Numbered from the stretch's first letter, positions 46,244 through 57,110 are shown. The stretch: 64,000 nucleotides of DNA from Hemileia vastatrix (GCA_030280995.1 JASXTE010000001.1:19952106-20016105), one strand, 5' to 3'. Numbers and translations are program-made. Notes: generated by a model not told the origin, from the sequence alone.

Positions 46244-47737
46244 TGTCAGGCTGAGGTCGAGTACAAAGACGTGAACTAGCTTGAATTGTCAGTTTTCTAG
46301 AAGATTTAAATGTTCCTATATGAATACTGTAGTACAAATCCAATAAGTATTAAAATATAACTCAATATAAGGGTCTCAGTAATTCTAATCTCACTAATTA
46401 TATATGGCTTACAATCTTTATAGTTGTTAGAAAAATAGATTTAATAATTCAGATACTATTCAAAGACTTTATAAGTACTATTGATATGTATTGTAATTGT
46501 ATTGGTTATATGTTTAAATTGTAATGATAAAGAATGCAGAAAATAAGACCAAAAACCTCCTCCTTTTATACACAATTACTTCCCCAATGACCCCTATGAT
46601 TTACCAGCTCAATACACAGTTAATGAAGCCTCATTCTAGCCAATAGACATGTTCAGAACCAAAAAAAGTGACTAGTAACATAATTAGAATGATATCACCC
46701 GCCAAAATCCTGTAGTAATAGGGATAATCCATCAAAAATAAAGAATAAGCAAAAAAGAGAGTATATGCGTATTATACATTAATATAAAAGGCCAAAAAGG
46801 GAAAATTATAACTAATTAATACTTAATAATAAGGGGGATTAGCTTTAGAAGTGTTGGGGCTAATCCTGTCATTATACTACGTGAAATCCCCATTCAAAAA
46901 TAACCAAAATTGACTGAGAAACCACCGAAAAACCCAAAAAAGGGTGTGAGATGTGGGGTAACTACATGCAGTCCTTGGCAGGCGCTTGCACAGGTAAATC
47001 CTTGACTAATTTAGGAAAATTTAAGAGTGGTAGTGAATTAAAGTGCCAAGAATGAGGTTATTAGTTAAATTAGTGCATATAAAGAGGGTCAATGCATTTA
47101 TAATTAAGCTAGAACACTAAATAAGCGCCTGTCGCCTATTTTAGTGTGTTTCCCCACAGTGGGCGTAGAATGTGGGGTAATTATTGTGTGGAAAAGCTAA
47201 CTTTTCTAAAAATGAAGCTATTCACATGGGAAAAATGCAGGCAGTATGTGGCCAGTACACAGAAGCCATTTCTGGCATAAAAAACACCAAATTTGAAAAG
47301 TGTTATTTTGATGCATTTGAGTAGCCAAATCAATAGTCCTAATTAAGACAAATTGAACTTTCAAAGCGCATTTTTAATATTATTAAATTTATAGCACATA
47401 TAATCAACCTTTAAGTGATTTAAAGCGCATTTCTTGTTTTTTACATAAAACAATGAAAATAACAGCTTTAAGTGTACTTAAAAATTATGTAGCCTTATAT
47501 TTAAGGTTCTTAAAATTACCCTAACATATTCCAACTTAATATTGAGTACATAAGACTTATAAAAGGTGGATATATGCATGTATATAAGGTGTTATAATGG
47601 CATATTTTGTATATTATCATAATTTTACTTATGTATACTATTTGTGTACTCTAATTTATTGTTCCCATGTAAAGTCCATGTGTTTAACATAACTTATTAA
47701 TACTTTTCACTCAGTCCTGGGAATTTCCAGACTGACA
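46244..47737 (-). repeat. Gypsy-2 5' LTR
   Basis: 1494 bp, the partner of 38036-39528, bordered by AGACC at 47738-47742. Confidence 0.93.
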
Positions 47738-47742
47738 AGACC

Positions 47743-49106
47743 ATAGTTGCTACTAGTTTTGAAGTGAAATTGGATGTTTTTATTTTATATTTTTTCATTA
47801 AAGTTGGTTCTACCAGTCAGAATGGACCTAGCTGAGATAAAGCCAAGTTTTCTGCAAGTTTGGAAGTGACTTAAGAATTTTTTTTATATTAAATTTGATT
47901 CTACCTAAAAATGGTGGATGAGAGTAGAGATTTGATACATAAAACACCCAACAACACATTTATTCTGAAAAAAAGGCTGAAATAGATTATAATAGTGCTT
48001 TTTTATCTGCCATTATTTTAGGGGAATTATACATGAAAGATGTGTATTAACTTCTGATACATCCTTAAAACTTAAAATTCAAAGAATAATAACACTAACT
48101 GTCAATTAATTTTTATCTTTTTGACATCTTTTTGATGTACATCTGGCAGGATTTTTAGTAATTTCATGATATTTCAGTATTGCAACCCAGCTCATTTTGT
48201 TTTTTCCATTTTAACCAGCTAGAGAAATGATAGAACTAACTCCTAACCTCTAACCAATGACCTCTAAACCTAACTCTTACCTCTTACCTCTAACCTCTTA
48301 CCTCTATCTCTAACCTCTAACTCTAAAACTCTAACTGTTGGCTTGTACAGTACAGATGTTAAGATTTATAGAAGAATTTAACACTAATAGATGAAGATTT
48401 GATACTAAAGTGAAAATAATGATATTTTGATAGATTAATTTAAATAATTATTTTATTTCTTTTCACAATGAACAGCATATATTTTTCAAAGAGTTGTATT
48501 TTATTAATTATTTATTTCAGAAAATTGTTTAACAATTTATGAGAATAAGTAATAAAATTTTAATTTCTATAATAATAATATTTGAATTTGATTTAATGTA
48601 TTTTATTTAAATAGAATTGTAATGATTGAAAAGGATGATCTAAAACAGCAAAAAGAAAACACCTTTTATACTGAAGAGTGAGTACAATGTGAAATTTGTT
48701 GAAGTCAACAAAATCATTGATAAAGCTAAAAATAAAAAATATGGTGTAATCAATATTAAATTAAACCTTGAATTTTTAATTGAGATTTTAAAGAAGATAA
48801 ATAAAATCTAATAAAATAAGTTAAATATATATAATTAAAAATTAAAAATCAAATTTAATATAAATATGTCCCTTAAAGTTCTGGTCTGAGTCACAATAAG
48901 TCAAAGGACTTAGATCTACAACTTTGCCATAATTATATTCCCATTAAACTTAATTGAAAACAATAATAGAAAAAATATTTTAAAGAAATATATTATTTAC
49001 TTAAATAAATTAATTGTATTATAGTTATAAAAATTAAATAATGTAGTTACATAATTATTTAGAATACTTAAAAAATTTATAATATAAATTTTATAATATA
49101 CTTAAT
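47743..49106. repeat. AT-rich region with a CTAACCTCT repeat
   Basis: No gene is seen. 48241-48336 is made of degenerate CTCTAACCT/CTCTTACCT words of about 6-12 bp, a simple repeat. The rest is AT-rich and featureless. AAT at 49104-49106 is the left target duplication of the Harbinger-like element. Confidence 0.65.
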
Positions 49107-49190
49107 AGGGGGTATCAATGTTCAGGGATCCGCAATTAGGGATCAGGAATTTTTTTTCCCGGGATCAGACATTATTAATTGCGGAAGATT

Positions 49191-49221
49191 CTTATCCACT
49201 AGCCCCAGGGCTAGTGGATAA
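49191..49221. repeat. Perfect hairpin in the left arm of the Harbinger-like element
   Basis: CTTATCCACTAGCC and GGCTAGTGGATAAG, 14 bases each, are separated by four bases (49190-49221 approximately). It could be a transposase binding site or a structured promoter element. Confidence 0.75.
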
Positions 49222-49486
49222 GAAATCCACGATAATGCATTATCCTGCCTCTTATACCCCAATTTCCATTCCTAATTCCTGATCCCAAACTCATCTCATC
49301 CATGATGGATTTTTAAGAAAGTCACATGACTTATAATTGCTGATGCCATCCTTAAGTATTTCCTCACTCTATGCTACTTAATTTTGGTGGCAAACACTTA
49401 AGTTTTTTTTCTATCTACACACCCCAACTGCACATTTGGCGGTGAATTCCCACTTCCCTCATCACATAACCCTTCCACCAGCAACA

Positions 49487-50746
49487 ATGAAACACCTCTC
49501 TACTAGGAAGCTACTTCACTCAACAATGAATGCTATCACTTTTCTTTTAGTTCTTTACTATAAATCTGACTCTGATTTGGAAGATGCTTTAGCTTATATG
49601 TGTTTTCTTTCCAAAAAGCGTTACATCATCACCAGGGGGCCAAATCTTTATCATGATCCCCGATATGATCTGGCCTCTATTCTCAACATTCCTCATTTAA
49701 ACTTCACACAACTTTTTAGAACTTCTCCCAATTCTTTCTTCAAACTTTATCAACTCATCTCCGATCATCCTATCTTCCATAACAATTCTCATAACAAACA
49801 GCGTAATCCTGCCATCCAACTTGCTGTTGCTCTATGTCGCTTTGGCTCAAATGGAAATGGTGCTGCCGTAAGACGTTTGGATAATCTCTTTAACATAGGA
49901 TATGGTACCGTGATATTATACACCAAGCGCTGTATGATTGCTATCCTTTCCCTCAAGTCTCAAACTCTTGCTTGGCCAACTCCAGAACAGCGACTTGAAT
50001 CCTCTCAAGTAATGCAAGCTGAAGGTTTCCCTGGCTGTATAGGTTTTGTTGATGGCACAACCATCCCTGTGAGTCAAAAGCCTGCTCATGATGACAACCA
50101 TTATTTTGATCGCAAAAAAAGGTTTCTTCAAAATCTCCTCCAAGTTCTCATCTTTCACAATCTAACTTTTTATCTTCTTTCTAGATACTCTATTGCTGTT
50201 CAACTTGTATGCGATGTCAATAAAAAATTTATTGCTTTTCACAGTGGCTGCCCTGGATCATGTCATGACTCTTCCGTCTTCCAAAGAATGAGGATTTCTC
50301 AATCCCCTGACTCATACTTTGATGAATCTCAGTACCTCCTTGCAGACTCAGCATATGCAAGTGGAAAGTACATTATACCTGCTTTCCGTGGTGCAAATTC
50401 AGAAAATGACCCCAAAACTAAATTTAATTATCACCTTGCATAATCAAGAGTACGAATTGAACATGCTATAGGTATTTTAAAGGGACGATTTTCTAGTCTT
50501 TGGGAGCTCAGAATCCAATTTCAAAAAAAATTGAAGATCAAAACTGCAAATCATTGGATCTTGACTTGCGTAATACTCCACAATATTCTAGCTGATTTAA
50601 AGGATGAGTGGAATGATCTTTATGAAGAAGATAATCCTGAACCACCACTGGCACTCCCCTCCCTTGATTCACAAATCATTCAATCAACCGGCATACGCCC
50701 CATTATAATGCCAATTACTCTCCAACATTTCTCTTCACCCTTTTAA
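49487..50746 (+). pseudogene. Harbinger-like transposase (DDE_Tnp_4), one stop
   Basis: The first in-frame ATG is 49487. A 63-bp intron (50122-50184, GTTTCT...CTAG with a CTAAC word inside) joins 'YFDRKKR' to 'YSIAVQLVCD', as expected from the family. Catalytic region: first Asp in 'GFVDGTTIPV', second in 'PGSCHDSSVF', the 'LLADSAY' strand, and Glu in 'RVRIEHAIGILKGRF'. TAA at 50441-50443 lies between the last two and is the only break; the frame then runs to 50746. The N-terminus has the helical 'SPNSFFKLYQLI' region seen in fungal Harbinger transposases. The enzyme would cut at the element ends with the Myb-like partner's help. Confidence 0.9.
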
Positions 50747-51995
50747 TTTTTTATTTTTATGTTTTCATACTTTCCAAATGTCCTCTTTGTGTACTTTAAT
50801 CACTTGGTTTTGTACTTTGGTTTGTTGCATATTCATTTTTTTTTTTTTGAATTTACGGTGAATATCTTTTTTTTGGATGGCTCATTGGTTTTCTTTCACC
50901 AGCTCAACATGAAATCGCATATTTTCTGAAATTGCATATTTTGTCAGTGATTTTTTTTTTTCATTCATCCCTCATATCCTTTTCCTATTCTCCTCCAACA
51001 TCCCTCAAACAATTTGGTTTCATTCATTTTGTCATCTCATCTCTCCAGGTAAGTCATTTTATTCTTTTTTTTTGATTTTTTGATTACTAATTATAATTTT
51101 TTTTGTTTTTTTCTGTTTATTTTATTTTTTTTATCTAAATTTTTTTTGTAAGTGGTTATTTTGGATTTCAATGGTATAATTAACCTTTTTTTTCTCTCCC
51201 TCTTTACTTTATTTTTTAGCTCCATCACCCTACTCTTCATCACTCCTTGGCATCGTCATTATCCCCCCTTTCCCTTATTTCACTTTTTTTTGGCTCCATT
51301 TCATTGAAACACATACATTGCACATTCATTATGCATTTCACTTACTCCATATTCAATTTCCCCACAATTCCAACATCAATCTTTCTCACTCTATTTTTCC
51401 TACTTTTCAATCAAGGTAAGTTTCATCTCCTTTTTTTCATGCCTATATGATATCTCATTCCTTTTATGAAAACTTCATACTTAAATATATGTATGACTCT
51501 TATCTGGATAACAGTGAACTTATAAAACTCCTTTTGATCTCATCTTCATTACCACTTTTCAAGTTTTTGTAAAATTTTGAAAATCAGACTCGGAATTAGG
51601 GTTAGGTTTATTCAAATCTAATGTTCTTTATACTGAAGATTCTCCTGAAGGCTACCTTTCATTTCCTGCAAACAGATTTGAATTTGATTCAGTGGTTGCT
51701 GAGATATTGACCGTTAAAGTTGAGCCTTTTTTTTCCCAATTTAAATTTTTATTTCATTTTTTTATGTAACAAATTAGGGTTAGGTTTATTTAAATCACAT
51801 GTCCTTTAACTGAAGATTCTACTAAAGCATATCTTTCATTTCCCACAAACAGGTTTGAATTAGGTTCAGTGGTTGCTGAGATTTTGACCTTTGAAGTTGA
51901 GCCTTTTTTCCAAATTTCACTTGTCTTATTTCACATTTTTATATTGCATATTTAGAGGATAAGGATTCTGAAACTCTTATATGATTATTATCTAG
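50747..51995 (+). other. Pyrimidine-rich spacer with possible 5' exons and a duplication
   Basis: The stretch is T/C-rich. Possible introns of the gene downstream are 51049-51219 (GTAAGT...TTTTAG) and 51416-51995 (GTAAGT...TCTAG). Joining 51220-51415 to 51996 keeps an open frame but gives no ATG and no recognisable domain. Within the second intron a segment of about 140 bp is present twice (about 51597-51737 and 51775-51912), each with GGTTAGGTTTATT, TTTCATTTC and CAGTGGTTGCTGAGAT. Confidence 0.5.
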
Positions 51996-52614
51996 GCATT
52001 TCAATCATATAGGCATATATTTGTTGGTCAAGAATATCACTAAAGCTCAAAAAGATGAAGATTTTCACTTATGGGACATTCTACCTTCCTTTGACTCTTT
52101 TCTTGCTTTTCGACTCAACAAGCTCTGTAATAAAGCATTTAAAGAAAATCATGAACTTGCAACCAAAGTTGGAATACCGAATTGGTGTGACTCCAAATGG
52201 GAAGATATCAGCCACGAATATCTTTTATTTTCTAATGTTATTATCACTCATTCTGGATTCCACAATAGGATTCATATCGATAGGAATGATGCCAATTTTC
52301 TTACTTTTGGAATATTCTCATATATCAATCCGATAACTGGCCACCCAATACCATCTCCAGCTAAAATCAAAGGACATGGTTTATATTTTCCAGACCACCG
52401 GTGCATCATTGATTTTGGTTTGGGAAATGGTATCATTGAAACTATTTGGAATTCTTCTAAGGATAATCATCAAACAACCAAAGCTCCTCCTGGTTTGGAA
52501 TCCTGTCAAGATTTCACTCATTTCGGTTGCTCATTTCAAATCAGTAATAAGTTGATACAAAGAATCAATAAGGTAAAGAAAGAAGGTAAAGTTATTCGAT
52601 TTAAAAAAACTTAA
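51996..52614 (+). CDS. TET-like 2OG-Fe(II) oxygenase fragment
   Basis: An intact frame, with a likely 3' splice site just before it (TCTAG at 51991-51995). It ends at TAA 52612-52614; about 205 codons. It resembles the 'Tet-like 2OG-Fe(II) oxygenase' proteins abundant in rust fungi: 'IITHSGFHNRIHIDRND', a 'FLTFGIFSYI' strand, 'GHGLYFPDHRCIIDF', 'GIIETIWNSSKDNHQTT' and 'FTHFGCSFQI'. Iron ligands would be His and Asp of H-I-D (about 52273 and 52279) and a distal His (about 52468). The Arg usual in the T-R-F-G position, expected to hold 2-oxoglutarate, is His here. TET/JBP enzymes oxidise methylated bases in DNA; activity for this protein is not established. The N-terminal part of the family is missing or unrecognised. 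Confidence 0.68.
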
Positions 52615-52924
52615 TCTAGATCCAAAAAGTATGGGGATTAGAGTTGTCATCGAAAATTTTATATTTTTTCATAAATTTTTAATAAATATTTTTTATATAT
52701 CAATTTTCTCAAGTAATGTGATGAGCCATCGACCTTGTGTTGTATAACAGGTAATCATGATAACATTTATTTGTTTCATGGGGTTCCTCTTGCCTATACC
52801 TGTGGAAAGTCCCAAACTTTTGTTTCTTGACTTGGTCTGCATTTTGGCTTGAGGGATTGTCATTACTTTAAACTAGGGAAATTGATATATATTAGATATT
52901 TATTTAATAATTTATGTAATTATA
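52615..52924. other. Spacer in the Harbinger-like element
   Basis: No gene or strong repeat is seen between the oxygenase stop and the minisatellite. Confidence 0.5.
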
Positions 52925-53370
52925 TTAAATTTAGATGACTTCCACCATTTACTTCAATAAAATGCAGGGGGGGGGTATTGCCAAATTTTCAAATCTGACA
53001 TGTGAAATTGATGACTTAGAAAAATTTTGGTGATACCCACCTCTTGCTTCAATAAAATGCAGGGGAGAGTATTGCCAATATTTTTAAACAGATATAGAAT
53101 TTTTTTGACTTGTAAATATTTTTGTGATACCCGTCCCTTACTTCAATAAAATCCATGGGGGGTTGTGCCAAAATTTCTTATAAGACTTGTGAAATTCTTG
53201 ACATGTAAGAATTTTTGGGATACCGGTAAAATGCAGGGGGTAGTAAAGCCAAATTTTCATATAAAACTTTCAAGATTCATGACATGAAAGAATTTTTGTG
53301 ATACCCACCCCTTACTTCAAAAAAATCCAGGGGTGGGGGATTGTCAAATTTTCAAAGGAGACTTGAAAAT
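52925..53370. repeat. Minisatellite, about five units of 87-95 bp
   Basis: Each unit includes TTACTTCAATAAAATGCAGGGG (starts near 52948, 53043, 53137, 53224 partial, 53311), then GCCAAATTTTC and, near its end, TTTTGTGATACCC. It lies between the oxygenase and the Myb-like gene and may act as their shared 3' region. Confidence 0.78.
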
Positions 53371-53489
53371 TTTATTTAAAAAAAAATATTTAACATTAAA
53401 ATACGATATTTCAAGAAATACAGAAAATAATTGTAAAATTTATGTACAAACAAATATGAACACATGAAGTGTGAAATAAATAAAAGAAT

Positions 53490-54900
53490 CTAGTCAACAA
53501 AAAATTTCATTAAACGTTCTATTTCTTCAAAAGATTTGTTTGCTTTAATGCATTCAATCAAAAAAACTTTCTTTTTAGAACTTTCTTGGAGATCATGCTT
53601 ATACTTCATCTGTTCCATTAAGTTTTGATGCTCGAGTGTTTTTTCCTTATTTTTGGATTTTTCAATACTAAGAGTTAACTCAAACTTCTTCTCCTCCAAA
53701 TCTTGGGCCCTACCATCCTTCTGTAAAGAGAGCTCAAACTTCTTCTCCTCCAAATCTTCGATCCGATCATCCTTCCATAAGGAGAGCTCATACTTCCTCT
53801 CTTCCAAATCTTGTACTCTGTCATACCTCCTTAAAGAGAGCTCGTATTTCTTCTTTTCAAAGCTCAGAGTCTCTTTAGCAATTTCCACTTGTTCTAGAGT
53901 GAGAATAAAAATTTACATAAAGTAGAAGAAAAGCAGAGTAAAGTAATAAGAGGTATGATATCACTTACCAGCATCACGTTTCTCTAAAAACTGTTCCATT
54001 GAAGAAAAAGGTGTTTGTGATTAAGTATCACTTTTTCGTCTTCTTTGGGAGAGGAAATTTAGACTAGTTGAAGCCCTTCTCTTTTTGTTCAAAGTAGCAT
54101 TTTCCTCCTCATCATTGTCACTAGCTTCAGACTCAGTTGATTGAGGATCCTGGGTTTGTTCATCAGCCTTTTAAGAAATAAGAAAAAGATAAGTAAATAA
54201 AAAATAGAATTGATAAGATAAAAGAAAAAAGAAAAAAGAAACAGACCTGAGTTAGATTTGGTTGGGTTAAATCACCTATAGGATCTACAGAAAAGCTATT
54301 TAGATATGTCTCATTCAAATGAGGGGAGGCTTGAGTGGAGGAAGAGGATGGGAAAAGATTTGCTTCGACATCATGTTTGGAGATAGGATCTTCTCCATCC
54401 AACATGTTTACAGGATTATTATCAGCTCTCTCTCCAAAAATTGCATCCATCTCTTTAAAGTAAGGACATAAAGAATCAAGTTTATCGTCTATGGATTTTA
54501 TGCCCTTAGTTATATCATTGTCGGTAATCCCAAAACCAGTGGAAGATGAAAGAGCCTTTGCCTTCTTGTATTTTGCTCAGTAATGCTTGAAGCGTTCAGA
54601 CATCTGTTTAGGCAAAAGATCAATTCTTCCCTTGGTCTTATTGCGTAATTCATTTGCCATTAGAAGATAGCCATTAACTTTTGATGCAGGGGGCCGTCCT
54701 ACTTTAGTGGCATACTCAGTACCAAAACAAGAATCATAGTTAGATTTGGTTTTCAGCCAGTTGATAAGAATGAGATGTTCATCTTTTTTTAATTGAACGG
54801 TCTTTGATTTCTCAGCTGAGCGGGGGAAAGAGGAAGTAGTGGGAATTGAAGAACAACTGGGTGATGGCTGCCTTTGAGAAGATCTAGGATGACGAGGCAT
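53490..54900 (-). pseudogene. NAM/Myb-like partner protein of the Harbinger-like element, two stops
   Basis: The ATG at 54900 starts a Pro/Ser-rich N-terminus, then a Myb/SANT-like helix region ('HLILINWLKTKSNYDSCFG', 'VNGYLLMANELRNKTKG', 'LPKQMSERFKHY'). TGA at 54577-54579 breaks the frame before 'AKYKKAKALSSSTGFGI' and 'SIDDKLDSLCPYFKEMDAIFG', hallmarks of the NAM-associated proteins of rusts. An intron (GTCTGT...AAAAG, about 54247-54170) and a second (GTAAGT...CTCTAG, about 53968-53899) lead to a C-terminal coiled coil (53888-53490) built of repeats such as 'LEEKKFELSLQKDGRAQD'. A second stop (TAA near 54021) lies between. It would bind element ends and recruit the transposase. Confidence 0.78.
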
Positions 54901-55251
54901 GTTATTATAAATGAAGATGAAAAGGAGCAGAAACAAGCAGATGAGATAGCGAGATGAAAAGGAGAAGAATCAAATAGATGAAATGGGGAGAAATTCTGAG
55001 CGGATAGAATGAACAGGATGGGATGAGAATGGAAGTGCGCAGCAAGGTAGAAGGCTGGGATATCCAGAAAGTTGTCCAAGATGTGGTTATGGAAAATTGA
55101 GTAAAAAAATGTCGGATAAGAGGTGAACATTGACACGTAAAGTGTCTAATAACCCAATTATTAGCAAAAATAATTGCGGAAGATAATTGGGGTGTGCAGA
55201 TTATTTTCCGCAATTAATTTAATTGCGGATCGGTCAACATTGATACCCCCT
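54901..55251. other. Right arm of the Harbinger-like element
   Basis: The upstream region of the Myb-like gene and the right terminal repeat. TAATTGCGGAAGAT (near 55172) matches the left arm near 49170, and CCGCAATTAATTTAATTGCGG (55208-55228) is a palindrome. Long open frames on the minus strand here are low-complexity and rejected. Confidence 0.65.
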
Positions 55252-55688
55252 AATAATTAAGTAAAAAAATTTATCAGACCAGTTTACATGTTTAAAATAA
55301 GTTACTGGCTGACACTAACTTTAAACTAAATTAAAACCTAACCTTAATTTATATAGAATGAAAGAAATTGGAATCTAACCCTACTTTTTAAAGAAGGAAA
55401 TTATTTAACACTAACATAATTAAAAAGCAGCCATGAGCAAGAGATACTTCTAACTTAAAGGACTTTATTTACCTTAAAGGAAGAGATAAAAAAATTGAAA
55501 GAATTTTGACAGAGAGGCTGGCACATGTGTTGGCACAATGACAAGTTTTTTTTGTCTAACACAAGATTTTTGATGCTTCTTTTAGAAGCCTTTTGGCTAT
55601 AATTTACCAGAAGTCAATACATGTTGTGCATGCCTAAAACCCCTTAATTTAATTACAGATTTAATTAAGTTACTTATATTTTAATATT
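55252..55688. other. Gap between two transposons, no gene
   Basis: AT-rich, with no frame of note. AAT (55252-55254) and ATT (55686-55688) are target duplications of the neighbouring elements. Confidence 0.55.
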
Positions 55689-55948
55689 CACTACAAAATA
55701 TAGGGGGTGGACTTGCTAGCAAGTCTCCAACCTGAACTCAGACTGAACTCAGATGGAACTCAGACTGAACTCATACTGAAATCATACTGAACTCTACTTG
55801 AAGACCCACATAAAACGGTTCTTCTGAGTGGTGTTCATCCCTGATTGTATGGTTCCTTTGTCAATAGCTCAATGTGTGTTCAATCTGTGGTGAATTTGAG
55901 TCCAAGGTTGCGGACTTGCTAACAAGTCCGCCCCTGTATTGTGTGGTG
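55689..55948. mobile_element. 260-bp MITE with CACTAC ends and ATT target duplication
   Basis: The ends are CACTACAAAATATAGGGGG and, reversed, CACCACACAATACAGGGG, each followed by GGACTTG and TTAGCAAGTC-like words. ATT flanks both sides (55686-55688, 55949-55951). CACTA-superfamily elements also start CACTA and make 3-bp duplications. The interior carries repeated GAACTCAGACT words. A truncated relative lies near 9630-9762. Confidence 0.82.
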
Positions 55949-56045
55949 ATTTATTATATCATGAAGTTACCAAGAAAATATGGTTTTCTGATAAAGATAA
56001 AAGAGAAAATCACTCATACATATTTATCTCTGTAATGAGACTTTC

Positions 56046-56440
56046 TGTAAGAAAAATTGATTGTTTTTCTATTTTTATATCTTTTATTTCTATTTATATA
56101 CATAGATTTTAAATGTTACATGTGTAGAGGCATACCCATATTTTGTGGTGCTCTTCTTTTTGGTATTCAATCATGTTTATTTATTCATATTGACAAGATG
56201 TTAATATATATACTGAGTTACACCTGTTCTTTTTTCTCAATATTTTCTCTTGCTCAATAATAATATTTTAATTTTGCTGATTAGGTCAGATTTAGTTTGT
56301 ATCCAATTTTTATCTTATTGTTAATCTTCATTTCATTCAAAATATTTTAAATAGGTAACAGAAGAAAAAACAGCTATTAAAAGGGAAGATCATATATTAA
56401 TGTCTGTTTTTATTTTACTTTTAATAGACTAGGAAAGATT
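56046..56440 (+). repeat. Copia-3 5' LTR and primer site
   Basis: The left limit is set by TGTAAG, shared with 63832. The right limit is uncertain because the 3' LTR is incomplete. TAGGTTATTAGCCCA (56441-56455) resembles the half-tRNA-iMet primer site of Copia-1 (GGTTATGGGCCC), which would put the LTR end near 56440. Confidence 0.7.
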
Positions 56441-56467
56441 TAGGTTATTAGCCCATTTTTCAAGTAA

Positions 56468-57110
56468 ATGTCATCTAACAGTTCATTCACCATCCCACCT
56501 CCAGCACCCTCAGGTTCTTCCAATAGCTCTTCCAATAGTTTTTATACTTGCCACCCATCATCACCAATAACAATCAATTCTTCTGCCAAATACTCTGGTT
56601 ATACTCTCAAAATCATTTCTAGTTTCATCATTGATAATTTTCATGAATTGAGAATAAGGGTGAGAGCTCTTCTTAAATATCAAGATCTTGAAAATCTTGT
56701 CTTTGGTCTTGAATCACCACTTCAAGATGTGACTCATAGTGGCACATTAGATTTTCAAAATAAGGCTGATAAATCTACAAATATTCTAATCTCAAACCTC
56801 AATGTTTATAATATTTCCACATTTGCTACCAAGGATGACATGGACAAACCATGGGAAATTCGGAAAAAGCTAACTAGCCAGTAAACTTCCACTGATGCTT
56901 CAAATCTTACCTCAATTTTTGCTTGATATAATGATGTTAAATGTCATTAATGCAATCTGATGGGGTTTGTCAATGAGCTTAGAACTCACATCAATGAATT
57001 AAGATCTGTTGGCGTCTTTTTTGAAAGTGAGAATGAGGCACATTGACTTCCCAGCCAACTATCTGAGTGCTATTCAGATCACAAAGCACTAACTTTACAT
57101 GATTGTGAAG
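56468..57110 (+). pseudogene. Copia-3 gag
   Basis: The ATG at 56468 opens a Ser/Pro-rich N-terminus, then a copia Gag region ('NFHELRIRVRALLKYQDLENLVFG', 'TFATKDDMDKPWEIRKKLTSQ'). TAA at about 56882 and further stops break it. The match of the WEIRKKL region to 'LW..L...F' of UBN2-type Gag supports the call. Confidence 0.7.

Larger units (their letters stand above)
38036..47737 (-). mobile_element. Gypsy-2: complete but decayed Ty3/gypsy chromovirus
   Basis: LTRs 38036-39528 and 46244-47737 (about 1.49 kb, TGTCAG...CTGACA) and the 5-bp target duplication AGACC (38031-38035, 47738-47742) define a 9.7-kb element on the minus strand. Its internal plan equals Gypsy-1: primer site, long leader, spliced 5' ORF, gag-pol with chromodomain, purine tract. 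The proteins are clearly related but far from identical, and the LTRs are longer, so it is a separate family in one lineage. Gag-pol carries four nonsense codons and several frameshifts. Confidence 0.95.
49107..55251 (+). mobile_element. Harbinger-like DNA transposon with three gene modules
   Basis: The ends are inverted repeats beginning AGGGGGTATCAATGTT, with CCGCAATTA shared a little further in, and AAT is duplicated on both sides (49104-49106, 55252-55254). GCGGAAGAT also occurs near both ends. Inside are, left to right: a DDE_Tnp_4 transposase (+), a TET-like 2OG-Fe(II) oxygenase (+), a 90-bp minisatellite and a NAM/Myb-like protein (-). Transposase plus Myb-like partner is the normal PIF/Harbinger pair. 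The oxygenase is an extra. The transposase has one nonsense codon and the Myb-like gene two, so this copy is not autonomous now. Confidence 0.88.

Noticed and set aside
48241..48336. Possible telomeric repeat
   Set aside because: The words (CTAACCTCT and variants) are irregular and not the TTAGGG/CCCTAA unit; it is a simple repeat within the interior of the sequence.
51247..51450. 67-codon frame upstream of the TET-like oxygenase
   Set aside because: Begins with TTG, is hydrophobic and low in complexity, and is not in the frame that splices onto the oxygenase exon.
53653..53925. 90-codon frame on the plus strand
   Set aside because: Mirror image of the repeated coiled-coil tail on the minus strand.
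54789..55213. Overlapping open frames on the minus strand upstream of the Myb-like gene
   Set aside because: Ser/Phe/Leu-rich, overlapping each other in different frames, inside the terminal arm of the transposon. They look like compositional artefacts.
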